Origin: Solimonas sp. K1W22B-7
Lineage (GTDB): Bacteria > Pseudomonadota > Gammaproteobacteria > Nevskiales > Nevskiaceae
Assembly: GCF_003428335.1 (NCBI RefSeq)
Contig: NZ_CP031704.1
Coordinates: 1,240,001-1,304,000, forward strand
Length of the DNA: 64,000 bases
Direction of reading: 5' to 3'
In this document: positions 1-8,848 of the stretch, piece after piece
How the letters are laid out: each line of letters starts with the position of its first letter
How positions within the stretch are numbered: the first letter of the stretch is position 1
The notes under the pieces: generated by a model
Seen by the model: the letters and a program-made list of their open reading frames with translations, nothing else
The model's database searches: none
What the model was told of the DNA's origin: nothing
Position numbers and translations under genes: made by a program

Positions 1-789
1 GAGATGAACCGCCAGGCACAGGTGCAGGCCAGTGCGGTCGGCCGCATCCTGAGCCGCAACGGCGAGCAGCAGGATGGTGGCGGCGTGCGCCACTTCACCG
101 GCACCGCCGGCACCCTGATGAACAGCCTGGTGGAGGCGCTGGCCCAGGCCAGCCGCCAGAGCGCCGCCAGCGCCGGCCAGATCGACGAGATGGTCAAGCA
201 TCTCGATGCGATCTTCGACCTGCTGGGCGACGTCAAGACCATTGCCGACCAGACCAACCTGCTGGCGCTGAACGCGGCGATCGAGGCGGCGCGCGCCGGC
301 GAGGCCGGCCGCGGCTTCGCGGTGGTGGCCGAGGAGGTGCGCAACCTGTCCGAGCGTTCCACCAGCTTCAACGAACAGATCCGCAAGCTGGTTTCCAGCT
401 CGCGCGACGCCGTGGCCAAGGTCCGCGAGACGGTCGGCGAGATGGCCTCGCGCGACATGAGCGCCAGCACCGAGGCCCGCGACGAGGCCGGCCGCCTGCT
501 GCGCCAGGTCGAGGAGGTCAACGGCAGCCTCACCGCCGGCATCCGAGAGGTCTCCGCCTCCCGCGAACATATCGCCCAATCGGTGGGTCAAGCGGTCCGT
601 TGCCTGCAGTTCGAAGACATTGTCACCCAGGCCCTGGGTTCCGCCGAGCGCCACCTGCGGCGTATCGAGGCGATCCAGGCCGAGGGTTCAGGCCAGCCGG
701 TTCCGGCGGCCACGGAGAATTGGCGCCAGCCGGCACACAAGCCGGTGGCGCAGGTATCGATGCAGTCGGGAGCCGTTGAGCTTTTCTGA
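1..789 (+). CDS. Methyl-accepting chemotaxis protein, signalling domain (5' end outside window)
   Basis: This is the C-terminal part of a chemotaxis transducer that would pass ligand signals to CheW and CheA. The reading frame is open to the first base of the window, so the true start probably lies upstream; the ATG at 4 is probably internal. The hairpin tip of the signalling domain is plain: an [20 protein letters not shown]-type block at about residues 81-100 followed by [15 protein letters not shown]. Long coiled-coil arms flank it. A terminal [10 protein letters not shown] stretch is common in transducers linked to flagellar or type IV pilus systems. No HAMP domain, membrane segment or sensor domain is visible here. 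It ends in a strong terminator, separating it from the flagellar block downstream. Confidence 0.88.
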   Translation, partial: EMNRQAQVQASAVGRILSRNGEQQDGGGVRHFTGTAGTLMNSLVEALAQASRQSAASAGQIDEMVKHLDAIFDLLGDVKTIADQTNLLALNAAIEAARAGEAGRGFAVVAEEVRNLSERSTSFNEQIRKLVSSSRDAVAKVRETVGEMASRDMSASTEARDEAGRLLRQVEEVNGSLTAGIREVSASREHIAQSVGQAVRCLQFEDIVTQALGSAERHLRRIEAIQAEGSGQPVPAATENWRQPAHKPVAQVSMQSGAVELF

Positions 790-821
790 CGAGTCCACTG
801 TCCAAGAGTGGGGTGTACTTG

Positions 822-846
822 GCGCCGGTCTCCGGCGCTTTTTTTA
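822..846 (+). terminator. Rho-independent terminator of the chemotaxis gene
   Basis: A perfect 7-bp GC stem (GCGCCGG / CCGGCGC) with a 3-nt loop is followed directly by seven T residues. It begins about 30 bp after the stop codon of the chemotaxis gene, as expected for its transcript end. Confidence 0.85.
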
Positions 847-1114
847 TGTCTGGAATAAACCTGCCGCACCGGACCCCTGCAGCCCGGCGGGCAGTGAAGC
901 TAGCTTGTTAAAGAAGCCAGACGAGTCCGCGACCTATTCGCGGATGCGTCAGCAGAGCCCTACTCGGTCAGCCCGGGTCGTCTGGTGCGGCGCCATACGC
1001 AGCGCCTGGAGGAGAGAGGCCTCTCGCAGCTCGTGGGACTATTTTAATTTCTGGCGGGTGTGATCTCCTAACGGAGTTCCGTATTTTTGCTGGGGTTAAT
1101 ATCTTCGGGCCTCC

Positions 1115-1199
1115 CCCTCTCTCGGCAACTGCTCCATGCGTTGCCCTACCTCGGGAATCCATTCCCTCGCCAACCCCTCTCCCACGAGGGGAGAGGGGC
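1115..1199 (-). repeat. Dispersed repeat, copy 1 (second copy near 58.6 kb)
   Basis: Read on the minus strand, this 85-bp block closely matches 58611-58694. Both start with a GGGAGAGGGG hairpin and continue with GGATGCCCGAGGTAGGGCAA-like sequence (one or two substitutions here). They end near an ATTGCCGAG-like motif. The hairpin module also occurs alone at 8358, 17285 and 27120. It is an intergenic repeat with no coding capacity. Confidence 0.8.
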
Positions 1200-1248
1200 T
1201 CAAGTTCCTTGCGAACTGGCAACGATCAGGTGAAGCCTGTTTGGGATC

Positions 1249-1664
1249 ACTCTTCCGAAGGCTTGATGAGCGTGAGCGAATGCTTTTGACGTTGGGCCCC
1301 TGTTGTGCGGGTGCCTGCGCGGGGGGCGGGCGCAGGGTCGAGCCGGACAGGACGTCCGGCCGAGGACACGCAGGCCATGGATGGCCTGTGTGTCCGACCC
1401 GTCGCGCTCGACCACCGTGCAGGTTGCCCCGCTTCAGCGGGGCCGCCCGCACCCAGGGTGTGCTTTCTTTGGTTACTTTCTTTGCACAAGCAAAGAAAGT
1501 GACTCGCCCTTAGGCGAAATAAACCAACAGGGATCCACGGCTCCCGACCGGCGTAGTCGCCGGCATCACCGCTGTGCGCGCCCTCGATACACCGCTACGC
1601 GGCACTCGGGATGAACGGTTCGGTGGGAATAGAGGAAGGTCGTGAGCAAGCTCGCTCCTACATT
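1249..1664 (+). repeat. 0.42-kb composite hairpin repeat, copy 1
   Basis: The sequence aligns end to end with the reverse complement of 52894-53319. It is a string of short inverted repeats: a GCCGGAC/GTCCGGC stem, a GGCCAT/ATGGCC-centred stem, CCCCGCTTCAGCGGGG, a 14-bp stem at 1472-1503, CGCCCTTAGGCG, CCGGCG/CGCCGG, and a terminal GAGCAAGCTCGCTCCTAC motif. The stem at 1472-1503 has a different sequence from its counterpart in the other copy but is still self-complementary. No coding role is evident. Confidence 0.85.
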
Positions 1665-1741
1665 CCGGGCCTTTCGACACGCCGTGAGAGGGAGAACTGC
1701 GGTGGGTGTAAACTCAGCGCATCGACCGCAGCTTTTGACTC

Positions 1742-2074
1742 ATGCCCACCAAACCCCGCCTCTACCGCATCCAGTTCACCAACCGCGACCAGGTCTACGA
1801 GATCTACGCGCGCGAAGTCAGCCATGGCTCGATGCTGGGCTTCGTCGAGATCGGCAAGCTGGTGTTTGGCGAGCGCAGCAGCATCGTCGTCGACCCGGGC
1901 GAGGAGAAGCTGAAGAACGAGTTCGAGAACGTCGAGCGCTTCTACGTGCCGGTGCATGCGGTGATCCGCATCGACGAGGTCAACAAGCAGGGCACGGCGC
2001 GCATCCTCGGCGAGGGCGGCAAGGTCACGCCGTTCCCGACGCCGTACAGCTTCGGCGGCGAACCGCGTAAGTAA
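1742..2074 (+). CDS. DUF1820 family protein
   Basis: A 110-residue cytosolic protein that I recognise as the DUF1820 family of gammaproteobacteria; its function is unknown. Diagnostic stretches are YRIQFTNRDQVYEIYARE near the N-terminus, FGERSSIVVDPGEEKLKNEF in the middle and a VPVHAVIRIDEV block near residue 80. The length is normal for the family. The ATG at 1742 gives a protein starting at the usual family position. It stands alone between a repeat region and a bidirectional terminator, so it is probably a single-gene unit. A small, possibly regulatory or nucleic-acid-associated role is only a guess. Confidence 0.85.
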   Translation: MPTKPRLYRIQFTNRDQVYEIYAREVSHGSMLGFVEIGKLVFGERSSIVVDPGEEKLKNEFENVERFYVPVHAVIRIDEVNKQGTARILGEGGKVTPFPTPYSFGGEPRK

Positions 2075-2087
2075 AGCACCGCACATG

Positions 2088-2115
2088 AAAAAGCCCGCCT
2101 TCCGGCGGGCTTTTT
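2088..2115. terminator. Bidirectional terminator between convergent genes
   Basis: A five-A run, stem GCCCGCC, loop TTCC, stem GGCGGGC and a five-T run form a symmetrical hairpin. It can end both the DUF1820 gene (plus) and the lipoprotein gene at 2134 (minus). Confidence 0.88.
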
Positions 2116-2133
2116 CGTTTCAGCCAGCACGCA

Positions 2134-4527
2134 TCACGGCGTCGGATCAAACCCCTTGGTCGTGCAGGGCTCGCTGCCGCAGACGTTGACCACGCGGCCG
2201 TTGGAGCGCAGGAAGGCGCCCTTCTGGGCCTGGGCTCTCGGGTCCTTGCGCGGGAAGCTGTGCGGGTCGGCGCCGTAGCCCAGTTCCGGGCGCGGCGGGC
2301 GGTTGTCGATCGGCGGGGTGGCGACGCCGTCCGGGTTCGGCGAGCCGTCGAGCTTGAACAGCGGGCCGCTGTCCCAGACCACCAGCGCCGAGCCGTTGTG
2401 CGGGTAGCTCAGGCAGGGGATGCCGTAGTAGGGCTCGTCGTCGGCATGGCGGCGGTGGATGTTGAGTCCCTCCGGCTCCATCTCCACCTGCGGGTGCACG
2501 CCCGCCAGCACCTTGTCGCCGCGCTGTGCGCGCGAGCCGCCGACCACGGCCGGGCAATGCAGCTTGGCGCCGATGGTGCGCGCCGCGACCTCGGCGGTGG
2601 TCATCGATACTTGGTGATCGCCGAAGGCCGGGTGCAGCAGCACGCGCTTGGGCGGCGTGTTGGGCAGCGGGTCGTCGGCGCGCAGGTGCTGCACGTAGCC
2701 GTTCATCTCCGAACGGTCCCACAGCAGCTGGATCAGCGACAGCGTGAAGGCCTGGTCCAGCGAGGCAGGGTAGGCGGTGTAGAAGAATGCGGCGTAGGTG
2801 TCGAAGTCGACGCTGCGCTGCAGCAGCGTGGAGTAGTTCATGCCCGGCACGCCGAGCACGCCGGCGCGGATGTCCGGCGACAGCGCCACCAGCGAGCCGC
2901 CCATGATGCCGCCCTGCGAGTTGCCGTCGTAGAACAGCTCGCGGCGGTCGATCACGCACTTGTCGCCGACGCGGAAGGCGGCGTTGGAGCAGAAGCCGCC
3001 GGCGTGGATCATCGCGCGGCCGATGAACATCCAGTTGAGGAAGCCCTGCTGGCCGCGGTCGGTGAGCGTGGTGAAGTTGCTCATGTCGAGCAGCAGCGTC
3101 AGCACGTTGAGCACGTCGGCTTCGGCCATGCCGATCCAGTCCGGTGCGCAGAACATCATGCGCTGGTTCTGCGCGGTGTCGCCGATGTGGCCGCCGCCGA
3201 CCTCGCCCTGGCTGCCGAGCAGGCCATGGCCGTACATCGAGGGGCGCACCAGGTTCACGCTGATGGCATCGGCCGCATTGGCGGCGTTGCCGAAGGCGAC
3301 GCGCGGGATGCGGCAGGTGAACGTGGCGCTCATCGTGCCGTTCTGCGTCGGCAGGCCGTCGCTGCTGCCGCTGGTGTTGAAACGCGAGCCCGGGGCGCCG
3401 CTGCCGGTCAGGAAGTTCGGCACGGTGACGCTGCCGGTGACCTGGCGTGCGATGGTGGCGTTTTCCTCGGCGCTGAAGTCGGTGACCGCGTCGATGGTGA
3501 ATTCCGGCGCGGCGTTGCCGAGGTCGCCGAAGGCGGTGTCGCGGATCTTCAGCGCGCGTTCGCTGAGGTTGCGCTCGCTGGCCACGGTGAAGTCCCAGGC
3601 CAGGTAGAGATCGGAGCGGCCGATGCCGGCGCGGCCCAGCTTCTCGAAGATCTCTTCCATGTGGGCGCGGCGGTCATTGATCGCGGCGCGCTCGCTGACG
3701 TGGTTGTCGCGGTAGATGCGGAAGGCGGTGGAGGGTTCGATGATCTCGCCCGCGCCGTCCTTCATGCGGCGCAGCGCCACGATGTAGCGGTGACCCTCTT
3801 CGAAGTTCTTGGCCGGGCGCACGATCAGCGCCGGGCCCGGGTCGTTCAGCGGGTTCTCCGGCAGCGGCACGACGTCGCACAGCGATTCGAGCGTGTGCAG
3901 CAGGTCGGTGATCTGGTCGATCTCCAGCAGGCCGCTGACCACGGCCAGCGGATCGGGAGCGTCGCAGAGACTGGCCTTGGTGAGGTTGGCGTCCAGCTCC
4001 GACCAGATCAGGTGGCGCTCCAGCGTGTCGGCGTCGATCACCACGATCGGCTGGTCGGCACGCAGGCTGGCGCCGATGTCGGTGATCGGCACGGCACCGG
4101 TCTTGGCCAGGTCCAGGCCCGGGATGCGCGTGAGGATCGCATTGCCCGGCGAGAAGCCGTCGTTGCGGTTGAAGTCGGTCGGCGTGATCGGCTTGCCGGT
4201 GATGTTGCGCGGCATCGACAGCAGCTTCAGGTTGACGTGGCGGCCGGTGTCGGTGCTGTCGTCGGCGACCGTGAAGTAGTCGTTGGGCCAGGGGAAGGTG
4301 CAGTAGTGCGGGTCCAGCGGATCGCAGCGGCTGGCGAACAGCAGGTCGGTGCCCAGTTCGCTGTCGATGGAGGCCTGCTCGGCCGGGATCGGTTCCGGCG
4401 TGCCGCCGCCGGGGTTCTCGCCGGGCGTCGCGCTGACCTCGGAGCTGCTGTGGCAGCCGGCCAGCGCGGCGAACAGCAATGCGAAAGCGAGACGGCCGAG
4501 GCCGCCGGGAGTGAATGTCGACACCAT
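2134..4527 (-). CDS. Large lipase-like lipoprotein with alpha/beta-hydrolase motif
   Basis: A 797-residue exported protein. The first 25 residues form a lipoprotein signal peptide with lipobox LAGC (Cys25), so the mature protein should be acylated and held in the outer or inner membrane. A GNSQGG motif with candidate nucleophile Ser537 fits an alpha/beta-hydrolase nucleophile elbow. The N-terminal half, with phrases such as FPWPNDYF, IPGLDL and RYIVALR, resembles the N-terminal domain of secreted Pla-1/Cef-type bacterial lipases. The substrate is unknown; lipids or esters are plausible given the neighbouring lipid genes. A GAGGAG ribosome-binding site precedes the ATG at 4527. The assignment to the hydrolase fold is good, but the exact family is inference. 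Confidence 0.65.
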   Translation of the reverse strand: MVSTFTPGGLGRLAFALLFAALAGCHSSSEVSATPGENPGGGTPEPIPAEQASIDSELGTDLLFASRCDPLDPHYCTFPWPNDYFTVADDSTDTGRHVNLKLLSMPRNITGKPITPTDFNRNDGFSPGNAILTRIPGLDLAKTGAVPITDIGASLRADQPIVVIDADTLERHLIWSELDANLTKASLCDAPDPLAVVSGLLEIDQITDLLHTLESLCDVVPLPENPLNDPGPALIVRPAKNFEEGHRYIVALRRMKDGAGEIIEPSTAFRIYRDNHVSERAAINDRRAHMEEIFEKLGRAGIGRSDLYLAWDFTVASERNLSERALKIRDTAFGDLGNAAPEFTIDAVTDFSAEENATIARQVTGSVTVPNFLTGSGAPGSRFNTSGSSDGLPTQNGTMSATFTCRIPRVAFGNAANAADAISVNLVRPSMYGHGLLGSQGEVGGGHIGDTAQNQRMMFCAPDWIGMAEADVLNVLTLLLDMSNFTTLTDRGQQGFLNWMFIGRAMIHAGGFCSNAAFRVGDKCVIDRRELFYDGNSQGGIMGGSLVALSPDIRAGVLGVPGMNYSTLLQRSVDFDTYAAFFYTAYPASLDQAFTLSLIQLLWDRSEMNGYVQHLRADDPLPNTPPKRVLLHPAFGDHQVSMTTAEVAARTIGAKLHCPAVVGGSRAQRGDKVLAGVHPQVEMEPEGLNIHRRHADDEPYYGIPCLSYPHNGSALVVWDSGPLFKLDGSPNPDGVATPPIDNRPPRPELGYGADPHSFPRKDPRAQAQKGAFLRSNGRVVNVCGSEPCTTKGFDPTP

Positions 4528-5023
4528 GACTCTCCTCAGGTCGCAGCTTCATTGCTGCGCCGGTTCTGGCTGCGGCGGGATGCCGCGCCGGCCTGCCGTA
4601 CATCGCGGCGGCTTGTCATGGAATGGTAATGATTGGCCGCTGCCCCCGCAGTGGTAGTTTTTGCCCTTTGTGACAAATGTTTGCGGAGTGTCCGCGGCGG
4701 AATGCGCGCCGCCTTTCCGGCGCCGGCACCTGGTCGCGATCCTGCATTGGCAGGGGCGCAGAACCCCTACAAGCAGGCCCGACCCAGTAGTTTTTAACGA
4801 CAGCGCCGGGGGTGGCCCGGGCATGGCCTGATTTGCTGCATTGCGATCTTCATTCGATACAAGCACTTGAATGGTGCAACTCCCTTCGGGCCAAGCCGGA
4901 TGATCGTCAGAAATCCGTCATATGTGGGGTAAATCCCTACAATGCGTAGGGAATGTTCCGCTACGGACGTAAGCCATCCTCGCCAACTATGGGCCCCATA
5001 GAAGAAGCGGCGAGGAGAGAGGA
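4528..5023. other. Divergent regulatory region, lipoprotein gene / rpoN2
   Basis: A roughly 500-bp gap between the divergent lipoprotein and rpoN2 genes with no credible gene. It must hold both promoters. The right end contains the operator-like palindrome at 4934-4952, with a TACAAT that could be a -10 element inside it, and a short palindrome (CTATGGG-C-CCCATAG, 4987-5001) just before the rpoN2 ribosome-binding site. A GTAGTTTTT motif occurs twice, in about 4650-4665 and about 4785-4800. Confidence 0.6.
4934..4952. promoter_or_regulatory. Operator-like inverted repeat upstream of rpoN2
   Basis: TCCCTAC-AATGC-GTAGGGA is a perfect 7-bp inverted repeat with a 5-bp spacer. It overlaps a TACAAT hexamer that could be a -10 box and lies about 70 bp before the rpoN2 start. 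Its position would suit a repressor or activator site. The binding protein is unknown. Confidence 0.45.
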
Positions 5024-6472
5024 ATGAAGACCAACATGCACCTGCGGACCAGCCAGAACATGGCGATGACGCCGCAACTGCTGCAGTCGATCCGGCTGCT
5101 GCAGCTGTCCTCCCTGGAGCTCGAGCAGGAGCTGCGCCAGACCCTGGAAACCAACGTCATGCTGGAGCAGGACGAGGCCGAGGGTTCCGACGAGGAGCCG
5201 GTGCCGCAGGAAGCGCCCGCCGACGAGCTGCACGCCGAGGTCACCGGCATCGATGCCGGCGCCCACGACAAGGTCGAGGCCGACTTCGACTGGAGCAGCG
5301 CCGAGAGCTGGTCCGGCGGAGAGCCCTCCGACGACGACGACCGTCCCTGGCAGGAGCGCCACGCCAGTGCCGCCCAGACCGACGCCCGCATCGCGGCGCT
5401 GGAGCAGCTGCAGCTGACCATCGAAGGCCGCCGCGAGGCCCTGATCGCCGAGGCGATCATCGAGGCGATCGACGACAACGGTTACCTGGAACAGCCGCTG
5501 GACGCGATCATCGCGCGCCTCGGGCCCAACTTCGCCGCCGGCCTCGACGAGGTCGAGATGGTGCTGGACAAGGTGCAGGCGGTGGAGCCCAGCGGTTTCG
5601 GCGCACGCAACCTCGCCGAGTGCCTGTGCCTGCAGCTGCGCATGCTGCCGCCGAAGACCCCGGGCCGCGATCTCGCCGAATTCATCGCCGCCGCCGCGCT
5701 GGACCTGGTCGCCGCGGGCCGCACCCAGGAACTGCAGGCGCTGCTGGGCGTCAGCCGTGCCGAGATCGGCCAGGCGGTGGCCCTGATCCGCACCCTCAAC
5801 CCCAAGCCCGCCGCCGCACTGTCGGCCCCGGCCGAGGCGGTGACGCCGGACCTGCTCGTCACCGGCACGGCCGGTGCCTGGAAGGTGGAACTCAATGCCG
5901 AGCGCCTGCCGCGCGTGCGCGTCAACAAGCTGTACGAGCGCCTGCTGACGCAGAGCGGCACGCACCGGGGGCTGCGCGACCAGCTGCAGGAAGCGCGCTG
6001 GCTGGTGCGCGGCCTGGAGATTCGCCACCAGACGCTGCTGCGCACCGTGCGCGTGATCTTCCAGCGCCAGCGGGCCTTCCTCGAAAGCGGTGAAGTCGGC
6101 ATGGCGCCGCTGACGCTGCGCGAGGTGGCCGAGGCCATCGGCATGCACGAGTCCACCGTCTGCCGCGTCACCAGCAACAAGTGGGTGCAGACCCCCTGGG
6201 GCGTGTACGAACTGAAGGCCTTCTTCCCGAGCCAGATCACCGGCCTGGCCGGCGAGACCTCGGGCACGGCGGTGAAGGCGATGATCCGCCGCATCATCGA
6301 CGGCGAAGGCCGCGGCACGCCGCTGTGCGACGGCGACATCGCCGCGCTGCTGGCGCGCCAGGGCATCCGTGTCGCCCGCCGCACCGTCGCCAAGTACCGC
6401 GAAGCCATGAAGATCGCGCCCGCCAAAGAGCGCGGTATCCCGTCCCCCCGCACCGCCGCGATGGCGGGTTGA
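5024..6472 (+). CDS. rpoN: RNA polymerase sigma-54 factor (flagellar-locus copy)
   Basis: The 482-residue sigma factor directs RNA polymerase to -24/-12 promoters and needs an ATP-driven activator. Region I is the Gln/Leu-rich first 45 residues (MTPQLLQSIRLLQL), followed by an acidic region II to about residue 120, the core-binding region, and a helix-turn-helix around LREVAEAIGMHESTVCR. The diagnostic RpoN box ARRTVAKYRE is at 451-460. GGAGAGAGG precedes the ATG. Its position directly before a receiver gene and fleQ matches the rpoN2 locus of Xanthomonas rather than the usual lptB-rpoN-hpf locus, so a second rpoN elsewhere in the genome is likely. It probably serves the flagellar genes that follow. 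Confidence 0.93.
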   Translation: MKTNMHLRTSQNMAMTPQLLQSIRLLQLSSLELEQELRQTLETNVMLEQDEAEGSDEEPVPQEAPADELHAEVTGIDAGAHDKVEADFDWSSAESWSGGEPSDDDDRPWQERHASAAQTDARIAALEQLQLTIEGRREALIAEAIIEAIDDNGYLEQPLDAIIARLGPNFAAGLDEVEMVLDKVQAVEPSGFGARNLAECLCLQLRMLPPKTPGRDLAEFIAAAALDLVAAGRTQELQALLGVSRAEIGQAVALIRTLNPKPAAALSAPAEAVTPDLLVTGTAGAWKVELNAERLPRVRVNKLYERLLTQSGTHRGLRDQLQEARWLVRGLEIRHQTLLRTVRVIFQRQRAFLESGEVGMAPLTLREVAEAIGMHESTVCRVTSNKWVQTPWGVYELKAFFPSQITGLAGETSGTAVKAMIRRIIDGEGRGTPLCDGDIAALLARQGIRVARRTVAKYREAMKIAPAKERGIPSPRTAAMAG

Positions 6473-6496
6473 GCTGCAAGAGACAGAAGCAGGAGC

Positions 6497-6875
6497 ATGA
6501 ACATGAACAACCTCCGGACGTTGCTGATCGACGACAACAAGGCCTTCGTGGTGCTCGCGCGCCACCTGCTGGCGGGCACGCAGGTGGAGGTCGTCGGCGA
6601 GGGTTACGACGGCTACGACGCCGTGCGCCTGGCCGAGGAGATTCGCCCGGACCTGATCATCATGGACCTGGCCATGCCCGGCATGGGCGGCCTGCAGGCC
6701 ACGCGCCTGATCAAGGCCCAGGACCATCCGCCGCGGGTGGTCATCGCCAGCCACTACGACGACGCCGCGCACCGCGAGTTCGCCGCGCAGTCCGGCGCCG
6801 ACGGCTTCATCAACAAGCAGGACTACGAACACAACATCGCCCAGCTGCTGCGCGAGTTCTCCCGTGGAGAAGCCC

Positions 6876-6883
<8 letters not shown>
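6497..6883 (+). CDS. Stand-alone response-regulator receiver (VieA-like position)
   Basis: A 128-residue single-domain receiver. The acidic pair Asp12/Asp13, the phosphoacceptor Asp57 (in [12 protein letters not shown]), Ser85 and Lys107 are all in place, so it should be phosphorylatable. No output domain follows. It lies between rpoN2 and fleQ, the same place as the short vieA-type receiver in Xanthomonas rpoN2 clusters. The gene starts 24 bp after rpoN2 and its last 8 bp overlap the likely fleQ start, so the three are probably one transcript and translationally coupled. A role in tuning FleQ or sigma-54 activity is inference from context. No cognate histidine kinase is seen in the window. 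Confidence 0.85.
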
Positions 6884-8345
<1,462 letters not shown>

Positions 8346-8357
8346 GGGTGTTTTTTT

Positions 8358-8383
8358 CCCCTCTCCCGCTTGCGGGAGAGGGG
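8358..8383. repeat. CCCTCTCCCGC-type palindromic repeat
   Basis: A perfect 12-bp inverted repeat (CCCCTCTCCCGC / GCGGGAGAGGGG) with a 2-nt loop lies 12 bp after fleQ. The same module recurs at 17285-17414, 27120-27143 and 58611-58771. It may also slow or end transcription after fleQ, but there is no T-run downstream on the plus strand. Confidence 0.8.
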
Positions 8384-8450
8384 AACTGAAGCCCCGCCAA
8401 ATCCTTGACGACTCAAGCCCCGGAAACCGCGCCATGAATCCGTTTTCCCC

Positions 8451-8466
8451 GGGAACAGGTCTTGCA
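8451..8466 (+). promoter_or_regulatory. Predicted sigma-54 promoter of the fliE operon
   Basis: GG at 8452-8453 and GC at 8464-8465 are separated by exactly 10 bp, with GGAAC at -24 and TTGCA at -12. This is close to the TGGCAC-N5-TTGC consensus. Transcription would start near 8477, about 22 bp before the fliE ATG. Placement just after fleQ makes the fli operon a natural FleQ/sigma-54 target. Confidence 0.75.
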
Positions 8467-8498
8467 CCCTTCCTCTCAAACCCATCCGGAAAACCGCG

Positions 8499-8831
8499 AT
8501 GAACGAGATCGGCATCAACAATGTACTCGCGCAGATCCGCGCGATGCAGACCCAGGCGACGCAGCGTCCGGCCGGCGTGCCGGCGGCTGCGCAGCCTGCG
8601 GCGCAGAAGGCCGGCTTCGAGTCGGTGCTGCAGGGCGCCGTCAACCGTGTCAACGAAGCGCAGCAGGACAGCTCGCGCCTGCAGACCGCCTTCGCCATGG
8701 GCGACCGGAACACCGACCTGGCCTCCGTGATGGTGGCCGGCGCCCGTGCGCAGGTGCAGTTCAAGGGAATGGTCGAAGTCCGCAATCGCCTGGTAAGTGC
8801 TTACCAGGACATCATGAACATGCCGATCTAG
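8499..8831 (+). CDS. fliE: Flagellar hook-basal body protein FliE
   Basis: A 110-residue protein forming the junction between the MS ring and the proximal rod; it is exported through the flagellar type III system. The C-terminal half carries the FliE signature, with helices around AGARAQVQFKGMVEVRNRL and the ending AYQDIMNMPI. The N-terminal half is Ala/Gln/Pro-rich and unstructured, as usual. It is the first gene of the fliEFGHIJK operon, 22 bp downstream of the predicted sigma-54 transcript start. fliF follows after 17 bp. The ribosome-binding site (CCGGA) is weak. Confidence 0.93.
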   Translation: MNEIGINNVLAQIRAMQTQATQRPAGVPAAAQPAAQKAGFESVLQGAVNRVNEAQQDSSRLQTAFAMGDRNTDLASVMVAGARAQVQFKGMVEVRNRLVSAYQDIMNMPI

Positions 8832-8848
8832 TTCGGGAATAACACGCC

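Larger units (their letters stand above)
847..1741. other. Repeat-filled intergenic region of about 0.9 kb
   Basis: I see no convincing gene here. The short open frames on both strands have no ribosome-binding sites, are rich in Arg, Pro and Ala, and lie inside repeats. The region holds the dispersed repeat at 1115-1199 and a copy of the 0.4-kb composite hairpin element at 1249-1664. The stretch 847-1110 has no feature I can name beyond a short GC palindrome near 1013-1024. Confidence 0.7.

Noticed and set aside
1096-1614. Several short frames in the 1.1-1.6 kb region that could be taken as hypothetical proteins
   Set aside because: They are inside dispersed repeats, lack ribosome-binding sites and are matched in the other repeat copy only as shared DNA.
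2260-4629. A plus-strand open frame of 789 codons opposite the lipoprotein gene
   Set aside because: It is rich in Arg, Val, Ala and Gln with no motif, whereas the minus frame has a signal peptide, lipobox, GNSQGG motif and a ribosome-binding site.
6864-6875. GTG at 6864 as the fleQ start
   Set aside because: The GGAGA for the ATG at 6876 would lie inside the coding sequence, and [10 protein letters not shown] is the natural N-terminus.
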